Below are positions 54,485 to 61,112 of a DNA stretch of 64,000 nt, in pieces; within the stretch, counting starts at the first letter, position 1; each line of letters opens with the position of its first letter. Source of the DNA: Bordetella genomosp. 4 (GTDB lineage Bacteria > Pseudomonadota > Gammaproteobacteria > Burkholderiales > Burkholderiaceae_B); assembly GCF_002261185.1 (NCBI RefSeq), contig NZ_NEVQ01000016.1:55082-119081 (forward strand), given 5' to 3'. The translations under genes and the position numbers were made by a program. Under the pieces are notes generated by a model. It searched no databases. It was given only the letters and a program-made list of their open reading frames with translations, and was not told where the DNA came from.

Positions 54485-55402
54485 TCAGAAATCCCAAATG
54501 ACCGGCACCCAACGAAAACCGTCGCCCTCGATGGCCACGTGACCAACGGAGGGAAACGGCAGGTGCGTCGCCACCAATAGTTCTCCGGTGGCGGCGATTT
54601 TCTTCAGCAGGTCGACCCGGACGCGGGCGGACTCGTCGGGGTAATGCTCAAAGCCGTTATGCCAATCGGGATGATCGAATCCGACAGGGAATATGGCGTC
54701 GCCTGCGAACGTCAGCCGATCGCCTCTGGACTCCAGACATACCACGCTGTGGCCGGCGGTGTGGCCGCCGGTGCGATGGACGGTGACGCCCGGCGCGACT
54801 TCACATTCCTCGTCGAATGTCTGCAGATAGCTGCCATACTCGTTCAAGAATCGCGTTGCGGCCGAGCACAGCACGCTCGGTATGGGCTCCGGCATGCAAG
54901 CCTGAGAGAAGTCCGGCGATTTCCAGAATTCGACTTCTGATGCCGCTACGTGGATCCGCAGATCAGAACGCAGTTGCTCTTTGATCCCCTCGACCAGCAA
55001 GCCGCCCACATGGTCCATGTGCATATGAGTGATGATGATGTCGGTCAGATCGCCGAGATCGATACCAGCGGCCGCGAGTCGCTGCGGCAGCAACCCGGCG
55101 CGCGGGAAGTCCGGGTATTCTGCGCCCAGGCCGCTATCAATCAGAATGTTCCGATCGCCGCGGCGCACCATCATCACGTTCAGCGGCCAATCGAATGCAT
55201 CCGGCGGCAAGAACATGTCGTCCAGCCAGACCGCCCTGTCAACTGGGTCGACATTTGTAGACATGGTTTCAGCGGGCAACAAGAGCACTCCATCGCTGAT
55301 CACCAGCGCTTCTATCTCGCCAATACGCAATGCATAACGTGAAGGGACTTGTTCGTCGAACTGCTGCTTAGCTGACTGCACGGTGTTGTCTACGCTGAAC
55401 AT
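54485..55402 (-). CDS. Metallo-beta-lactamase-fold hydrolase (AHL lactonase-like subgroup)
   Basis: 305 residues from the ATG at 55402, which has TAGGAG upstream; the frame extends to 55528. The metal-binding motif HxHxDH is complete in THMHMDHVGG (His126, His128, Asp130, His131), with further ligands in GHTAGHS, FAGDAIF and ATHLPF. The arrangement resembles MBL proteins that hydrolyse lactones, including acyl-homoserine lactones. Location gives no clear substrate. No N-terminal signal peptide is seen, so it is probably cytoplasmic. Confidence 0.88.
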   Translation of the reverse strand: MFSVDNTVQSAKQQFDEQVPSRYALRIGEIEALVISDGVLLLPAETMSTNVDPVDRAVWLDDMFLPPDAFDWPLNVMMVRRGDRNILIDSGLGAEYPDFPRAGLLPQRLAAAGIDLGDLTDIIITHMHMDHVGGLLVEGIKEQLRSDLRIHVAASEVEFWKSPDFSQACMPEPIPSVLCSAATRFLNEYGSYLQTFDEECEVAPGVTVHRTGGHTAGHSVVCLESRGDRLTFAGDAIFPVGFDHPDWHNGFEHYPDESARVRVDLLKKIAATGELLVATHLPFPSVGHVAIEGDGFRWVPVIWDF

Positions 55403-55640
55403 GATGAACTCTCCTAGAGGTGGCGGCCCAATCGCCTGGGCCCACGCGGCAAAACGCCGCACGTCGTCATGGTAGGTAGCAAGGGAAATGGCCGGTAGGC
55501 ATGCGAAGGTGCTCACTGTGTTGCCCAATACGCACCAGGCCAGCCTTATAATTTCCTAACATTTCAAGTTTTTTAGAATTGCTACATTAACGAAATGACG
55601 CTGCCAACCCCATGATGTTTACATCCGAAGATCACAAATA

Positions 55641-57269
55641 ATGAACGAAGCCGTCTTGAATCACGATCTTGCCGGTAGTAGCGGCATGAACAATGACACG
55701 CCTGCGCAGCGCCTTCGGGGACGGCAGATACGGCCGATCGTGCGCCGAGTGACGCTGGGCCTGAGTGTGGCCTGGCTGGGGCTTGTGGCCGGCGCGGGCT
55801 GGTGGATGTCGCAACGGGCGACGAACACGTGGCTGAGCAGCCTGGGGGCCAGCGCCGAATACGAAACCACAACCACGGCACGCGTCATACAGCGGCTATT
55901 TACGGAAATGGTTAGCGTGACCAATATGGTGGCACGCCAAAGCCAGGTCGTGGAGCTCGCCACCCGGTATCGCACGGATCCGCCCGGCTTTGCCGAGCTG
56001 ACGCATAAGCAACGTGCCGCGGAGTTTACACGTGACCCGTTGGTACGCAAGGTTGGTGACTATATGAATGCGCTTGCCGGCGATCTGCGCTATGGCCGCA
56101 TCTATATGAACAATATGTCGGACGACACCGTGACGGCCAGCAACTGGGCCTCGCCCGACAGTATCGTGGGAATGATTTACACGGGCCGCATTTACCTCAT
56201 GGACGCCTTGCGCACAGGTAACGGCAGCTCATTCGGTATCGCCCGTCTGCTCAAAATGCCATCCTATTTCGTGTCCAGCCGGATTGACGACGCAAACGAC
56301 AGGCCGCTAGGCTCTGTGACGGTGAAATTCGACGCGTCAGACATGGCGCTGTATCTGACAGGCCGGCATATTTCACTGATCATAAACCGCCAAGGGCGTG
56401 TCATCACCAGCTCGTCAGAGCCGTTCATGCTACGCAACGTAGCGGCTCTGCTGCCACCGGGATCGACAGTACCATCGCCCGACGGCGAGGAGTCGGGAGA
56501 CCCCCTGAACGTACAGGCAATGGACCTCCAGAGCCATACCGGCGGATGGTTCATCGACGGCAGGCCCTATCTGCTGCGCAGCCAGCCGCTGCCCAATACG
56601 CAGTACCAGTTGCTCACACTGGCGTCGCTGGATGACTTGGCGCCCATGGGAAAACGGCACGCATGGACGGCGGGGCTGGTGGCGGTGGTCGGACTGGCTC
56701 TGCTCCTACTGTCCAGCCATGTGGTGGGCCAGATGTTGATACGCCGCCAGGACGAACGGTATGCGGCCAACTATGACGTCTTGACCGGTCTGCCGAATCG
56801 GCGCGCGGTAGTAGCTCAGTTGGACCGTTTGTTTGCCGTAGCGAAGCAAACGCAATCGTGGGTAATGGTGGCGTTTATCGATCTGGACGGTTTCAAGACA
56901 ATCAATGACACCTACGGCCACGAGGTCGGCGACAAATTCCTGATCGAAGTCGGCCGGCGCATGTCTGCCGCCCTGCGCGCGAGCGACATGCTGGGCCGGT
57001 TTGGTGGAGACGAATTCGTCGTGATCGGTCTGGCCGCTCCGGCCGAGGTCGATGATCCCGATGCAACAGCCAATGCGCTACGCAGCCGTCTGGCTCCGCT
57101 GTTGATCGGCACTTACACTTTCGACGAGTGCAGTTTCGACTATGCCGGCGCGAGCTTTGGTATCGCCAGCGCCGATCCGTCGGTCAGCTCGGTGGAAGAC
57201 TTGCTCAAAAAAGCGGACAGGCTGATGTATGCCGACAAACAGGCAAGGCGGGCGCTGCAAACGGCATAA
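55641..57269 (+). CDS. Membrane-bound diguanylate cyclase with periplasmic sensor domain
   Basis: 542 residues. A first membrane segment (about 37-57), a large periplasmic part (about 60-335, dCACHE-like), and a second membrane segment (about 340-362) precede a GGDEF domain. Substrate-binding DVLTGLPNRR starts near 379, the inhibitory site RASD lies five residues before the intact GGDEF (about 455). It should make cyclic di-GMP in response to an external ligand. An internal ATG at 55686 is an alternative start. Confidence 0.92.
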   Translation: MNEAVLNHDLAGSSGMNNDTPAQRLRGRQIRPIVRRVTLGLSVAWLGLVAGAGWWMSQRATNTWLSSLGASAEYETTTTARVIQRLFTEMVSVTNMVARQSQVVELATRYRTDPPGFAELTHKQRAAEFTRDPLVRKVGDYMNALAGDLRYGRIYMNNMSDDTVTASNWASPDSIVGMIYTGRIYLMDALRTGNGSSFGIARLLKMPSYFVSSRIDDANDRPLGSVTVKFDASDMALYLTGRHISLIINRQGRVITSSSEPFMLRNVAALLPPGSTVPSPDGEESGDPLNVQAMDLQSHTGGWFIDGRPYLLRSQPLPNTQYQLLTLASLDDLAPMGKRHAWTAGLVAVVGLALLLLSSHVVGQMLIRRQDERYAANYDVLTGLPNRRAVVAQLDRLFAVAKQTQSWVMVAFIDLDGFKTINDTYGHEVGDKFLIEVGRRMSAALRASDMLGRFGGDEFVVIGLAAPAEVDDPDATANALRSRLAPLLIGTYTFDECSFDYAGASFGIASADPSVSSVEDLLKKADRLMYADKQARRALQTA

Positions 57270-57437
57270 AAATCAATTACCACGGCGGCAGTACTGGGCG
57301 AGGTGCTGGGGATTCAAAACCGGGATCCCTCCGCATCGCGCTCCGGCTTGGGGCCAGGCTGCAAAATTTTCGGAACGATGTCGATTTCCGGCGGATTCAT
57401 TCGTCGTGCTCTTGACATCGTTTACTGAGGAATTGCC

Positions 57438-58667
57438 ATGCTGCAGAACCAAGTCTATAGGTGGGTGATCGTCGCGACTGGCGGCGTGCTGGGCTGTATC
57501 GCCATCGGCGCCATGTTTTGCCTGCCGGTGTTTCTATTTTCGATTGCCCAAGATACCGGCTGGTCGACGACGGGGATCTCCACCGCCATGACCATCGGTT
57601 TTCTCGCCTTGGCCGTTGCCAGCCCCCTCTGGGGCACCTTGTCAGACCGGCTGGGCCCCAGGCTGGTAGTACTGACCGGTTCGGTGCTGCTGGCCGCTGG
57701 CCTGGCGCTGGCCAGTAAAGCCCCATCGCTGCTGGTCTTTCAACTGGCTTTTGGCCTGTTGGTCGGCGCCTCCGGCGCGGCCATCATGGTGCCGATCATG
57801 GCGAGCGTCACCGGCTGGTTCGATACCCATCGCAGTCTCGCCGTGTCGCTGGTTTCCGCAGGGATGGGCGTCGCGCCCATGACCATGTCGCCATTGGCTG
57901 CCTGGCTGGTGGACGGCCATGACTGGCGCACCGCCATGCTGATCATCGCCAGTATCGTCGCTGTGTCAATGATCCCGCTCTCGTTCCTGATCCGCCGCCC
58001 GCCGGCACTGGCCGAGCCCGCGGCGCAATCCCCGGAAACGGCTGATCAGCCGTCCCTGTCGCTGGCAGAAGCACTCAAGTCGCGGCAGTTCATCATCCTG
58101 GCCCTGACCAACTTTTTCTGCTGTGCCACCCATTCCGGCCCGATTTTTCACACGGTCAGCTACGCCGTGACATGCGGTATTCCGGTGATTACGGCGGCAA
58201 CCATCTACAGCCTGGAAGGCCTCACGGGGCTCGGTGGCCGCGTCGCTTTCGGTCTATTGGGCGACAGACTCGGGGCCAAGCGCGTCCTGGTCTGGGGACT
58301 GCTAGCACAGGCTTTTGGTGCGCTGATCTATGCTTTTGCCAGCAATCTTGGGACCTTCTACGCAGCAGCCGCAGTGTTCGGCTTCATCTATGGCGGGATC
58401 ATGCCGCTCTACGCCGTCATCGTCCGCGAGAATTTTCCGTTGCATATGATGGGTACGGTGATCGGCGGCACAACCATGGCGGGCAGTCTAGGGATGGCAA
58501 CCGGGCCAGTAGCGGGAGGCTTGCTTCATGACCTCACGGGCAGTTATGTCTGGCTGTATGTCGGGTCTTTCGCGCTGGGAACAGGTGCTTTCCTGATTGC
58601 CCTGACTTTCAAGCCATTTCCGAAAACCGCGATCGGGTTACCCGCTCTTTCCAGACAAGCAGAGTGA
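57438..58667 (+). CDS. MFS transporter, monocarboxylate/oxalate-formate antiporter-like
   Basis: 409 residues with about 12 membrane segments. The motif between segments 2 and 3 is GTLSDRLGPRLVV, and the related repeat in the second half is GLLGDRLGAKRVLV. The profile is closest to the MCT/OFA group that moves organic acids. It follows the diguanylate cyclase by 168 nt on the same strand. Substrate unknown. Confidence 0.9.
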   Translation: MLQNQVYRWVIVATGGVLGCIAIGAMFCLPVFLFSIAQDTGWSTTGISTAMTIGFLALAVASPLWGTLSDRLGPRLVVLTGSVLLAAGLALASKAPSLLVFQLAFGLLVGASGAAIMVPIMASVTGWFDTHRSLAVSLVSAGMGVAPMTMSPLAAWLVDGHDWRTAMLIIASIVAVSMIPLSFLIRRPPALAEPAAQSPETADQPSLSLAEALKSRQFIILALTNFFCCATHSGPIFHTVSYAVTCGIPVITAATIYSLEGLTGLGGRVAFGLLGDRLGAKRVLVWGLLAQAFGALIYAFASNLGTFYAAAAVFGFIYGGIMPLYAVIVRENFPLHMMGTVIGGTTMAGSLGMATGPVAGGLLHDLTGSYVWLYVGSFALGTGAFLIALTFKPFPKTAIGLPALSRQAE

Positions 58668-58714
58668 ACGAACCATGGAGCTCCGCTCGTTGACCGGGAA
58701 CAGGAACGCGTCGA

Positions 58715-59458
58715 TCAGGTAGAACTCCCCACGAATACGTATCCATATCCCCTGATCGACCGAATCGGCAATCTTTCTCCCGTTGCTTCCAGCTTCTGCT
58801 TTATCCGGCTAATTTGAACGTCTACGTAACGTCCTGTCTCCCCGGGCCGCGGCTTGATAACCAGTTCTTTGCGTTCAACGGGATGGGGACAATTTGCCAT
58901 CAACACTTGCAAGAGATGTCTTTCAGTCGGCGTCAATCCGATTTCTCGACCCGAGGGTGTCAACAGCAACCAGCCGTCGTCCTTCAGTCCCCACCGTTTG
59001 TCGTCGGAGTCGCACACCGAAATTTGGTTGTCAACCTCAAGCATGGGTTCATCCTGAGATGCTCGAGTAAATGCATATCCACGACGCCAAAGTGCCTGGA
59101 GCGAAGCAACCACCTCCAACGCCAAGACACTCGAATCGAAGCAGGCGTCAGCCCCAGCAAAAAGGAGGGATGCTCGCTCGGGGCCAAACACCGTCTCCTC
59201 AGTCAGAACGACTATGCCCGCGGTGGGATACTCGGACCTTAGCTCATTGAGCTGAAGTGACCTGTGCTCTGACCGACAGCGCACAGCGTTAACAATGCGG
59301 TTCGTCTCTTCGGAACTGTCGAGAGTCGAAACATTGTTCATGGCCCAGTCATCTCTAATGGAAATGCGCCATGGTGCTGCCTCTATCATCATTCTCTGTA
59401 ATGACGCGTCGCTGTCATACACAAGAAAAACTGGACTGACGGTCATTGCTTCGGTCAC
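58715..59458 (-). CDS. OmpR-type transcriptional regulator with degenerate receiver domain
   Basis: 247 residues. The C-terminal winged helix is clear (IGLTPTERHLLQVL, then VDVQISRIKQKLEATGE and IRSIRGYGYVF). The N-terminal part follows the receiver pattern (FLVYDSDASLQRMM, AGIVVLTEE, LLFAGADACFDSS), but no phospho-acceptor Asp stands at the expected strand, and the Lys of the receiver end is not evident. It is probably controlled by means other than phosphorylation. No histidine kinase is adjacent. It is the last gene of the adhesin set and may control it. Confidence 0.82.
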   Translation of the reverse strand: MTEAMTVSPVFLVYDSDASLQRMMIEAAPWRISIRDDWAMNNVSTLDSSEETNRIVNAVRCRSEHRSLQLNELRSEYPTAGIVVLTEETVFGPERASLLFAGADACFDSSVLALEVVASLQALWRRGYAFTRASQDEPMLEVDNQISVCDSDDKRWGLKDDGWLLLTPSGREIGLTPTERHLLQVLMANCPHPVERKELVIKPRPGETGRYVDVQISRIKQKLEATGERLPIRSIRGYGYVFVGSST

Positions 59459-59469
59459 TTCTTTTCTTC

Positions 59470-60087
59470 TTATCGACCCGCCGGCTGACGAATCAGGCGC
59501 GAGATAGCTTGAGCCTCGTCGACGCTAGCGACCGGCAGAGGAAAGCTGCCGCCATCATAAGTAGCCGAGATCTTGGGTACGGAAATCAGCTTGCCTTGCG
59601 CGCTGATGATCAGATAGTTGCCCTGCGCCTCGCGAGTCACCTTGGCCAGCTTTGCCGCGCCCTGCTGATTGAAGTCAAAGCGCAGAAACACCTGTCCATT
59701 CTTATTTTGCATCGGCACAATCTGGCGCAGATCCGCTTGAGTCAACACCGGTTGCGGCACGGCGTAGAGGCGCGTGTTCTGATTCAGTTGCACCTGAGCC
59801 AAGCCATTGCCGGGACGGACCTGGGCCAAGTGGAAAGTAATGTTCGGCGTAGTGTTATTGGCAGCCTGCTGCCTCGGTTGCTGGGCCGATTGCTGTGCCG
59901 ACTGCTGTGCTGGTTGCTGAGCCGTGCTGGCCTGCTGGGCAGCAGGCTGAGCACTGCCTGTGCGGGCGCTGCTGGTTCCCTTGCTCGGCATCTGCTGACA
60001 TGCGGCCAATCCGAGCAAACTGGCGAGTGCCAGACCACGCAACGCTTCGCGCTTAACCATTGCCGTCATCGATGTGCTAATACTCAT
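59470..60087 (-). CDS. Lipoprotein with SecD P1-head-like domain
   Basis: 205 residues, with GGAG just before the ATG. The lipobox LGLAAC gives a lipidated Cys30, followed by a Gln/Ala/Ser-rich linker (about 35-80). Residues about 100-203 resemble the SecDF P1-head domain: RLYAVPQPVLTQADLRQIVP, FDFNQQGAAKLAKVTRE, YLIISAQGKLISVPKI and VDEAQAISRLI. In SecD this domain projects into the periplasm and handles emerging chains. Here it is a free lipoprotein. It follows the BamE/OmpA-like lipoprotein gene and the adhesin gene, so a role in adhesin export is inferred. Confidence 0.8.
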   Translation of the reverse strand: MSISTSMTAMVKREALRGLALASLLGLAACQQMPSKGTSSARTGSAQPAAQQASTAQQPAQQSAQQSAQQPRQQAANNTTPNITFHLAQVRPGNGLAQVQLNQNTRLYAVPQPVLTQADLRQIVPMQNKNGQVFLRFDFNQQGAAKLAKVTREAQGNYLIISAQGKLISVPKISATYDGGSFPLPVASVDEAQAISRLIRQPAGR

Positions 60088-60222
60088 TGGAACTCCAATA
60101 CAAAAAAGATCACAAAGCCCGGCCGCTAGGAGGCCATGTTGGCTTTGTGCCCATTATCAGGATGTGGGATAACTCGCGGACCTCGTTATGCTCATGTCTT
60201 CTTCTCGGTCCGCGCAGCCAGT

Positions 60223-60996
60223 TCAGCGCACGCCGCTTGCGTTGATGTCGACGCGACGATTGGGGGCCAGGCAGGCTACCAACTCACTGCGGTTCTGTTG
60301 GTCGCATTGCACAATCGGCTGGCTTTCGCCGTAGCCCACGGCACGCATGCTGCCGCTGGGAATGCCATTGGCAATCAGTGCTTGACGAACGGCATCCGCT
60401 CGCCGCTGCGACAAATCGAGATTACTGGCGTCGCTGCCGATGCGGTCCGTGTGGCCGGCGATTTCCAATTGATCAACGGTCTGCTGCTTACGCAGCTCAC
60501 CCGCGATCTCGGCAATACGGCTATTGCCGGCAGCAGTGATCACTGCACTGCCAAACGCGAACGAGACATCGCCGTTCAAGGTGTATTTCTGGGGGGCTGC
60601 TGATTTGCCAGGCCGGCAATCCTCGGGCGCCCAATGGAAGCTGCGAGCGACTTTATCCGAGTCGAACAATATCTTGAACTGGCAAGTACGGATGCCCTGG
60701 GGGGTACGGAAATGGAATAGATAATCCCATTCGCGCACCTGGAACCCTTCCGAGAAATGCGGGCGGCCAAGCAACTCATATACCTGGTCTCGAGTGACTC
60801 CATCTTGGACCAGCGCCAGACTATCCACATTCGGGAAAGTCCCGGTAGAGAGGGAAACTTTCTGTGGATCGGGGAACACTGGACTATCTGTCTTGCCGTC
60901 ACTGCTTACATTACTCAGGGTGCCGCACCCTGCCAGCAACAGAGCTGCCGTCAGTGGCGCCGACCGCTGCAGGCAGCGGGTAATAACGGTTTTCAT
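60223..60996 (-). CDS. Lipoprotein combining a BamE/SmpA-like and an OmpA-like peptidoglycan-binding domain
   Basis: 257 residues from the ATG at 60996 with AAGGA upstream; an in-frame ATG at 61020 is less likely. The lipobox LLLAGC gives Cys24. Residues about 50-125 match the BamE/SmpA/OmlA pattern (VQDGVTRDQVYELLGRPHF, then REWDYLFHFRTPQG and LFDSDKVA). Residues about 140-255 are an OmpA C-terminal domain (AGHTDRIGSD, LSQRRADAVRQAL, GYGESQP, PNRRVDI) with the Asp and Arg that bind diaminopimelate. It lies between the trimeric autotransporter and the SecD-head lipoprotein. An assembly or anchoring role for the adhesin is inferred. Confidence 0.87.
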   Translation of the reverse strand: MKTVITRCLQRSAPLTAALLLAGCGTLSNVSSDGKTDSPVFPDPQKVSLSTGTFPNVDSLALVQDGVTRDQVYELLGRPHFSEGFQVREWDYLFHFRTPQGIRTCQFKILFDSDKVARSFHWAPEDCRPGKSAAPQKYTLNGDVSFAFGSAVITAAGNSRIAEIAGELRKQQTVDQLEIAGHTDRIGSDASNLDLSQRRADAVRQALIANGIPSGSMRAVGYGESQPIVQCDQQNRSELVACLAPNRRVDINASGVR

Positions 60997-61031
60997 CAAT
61001 CTTTCCTTTGAATTCGACAAGCAGTTTGATC

Positions 61032-61091
61032 GCCGCCGGCATGACAGAGCGATACCGGCGGCCCCCTCTTCGGCCCCGCGAGGCCGAAGAG
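61032..61091. terminator. Tandem hairpins after the autotransporter gene
   Basis: Two perfect stems lie in the 116-nt gap after the adhesin stop: CTCTTCGGCC (61066-61075) with GGCCGAAGAG (61082-61091), and GCCGCCGG (61032-61039) with CCGGCGGC (61055-61062). Neither has a T tract. They may stop or slow transcription so that the lipoprotein genes are expressed less than the adhesin. Confidence 0.5.
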
Positions 61092-61112
61092 TGCAAGCTC
61101 AATATCGTGGGA

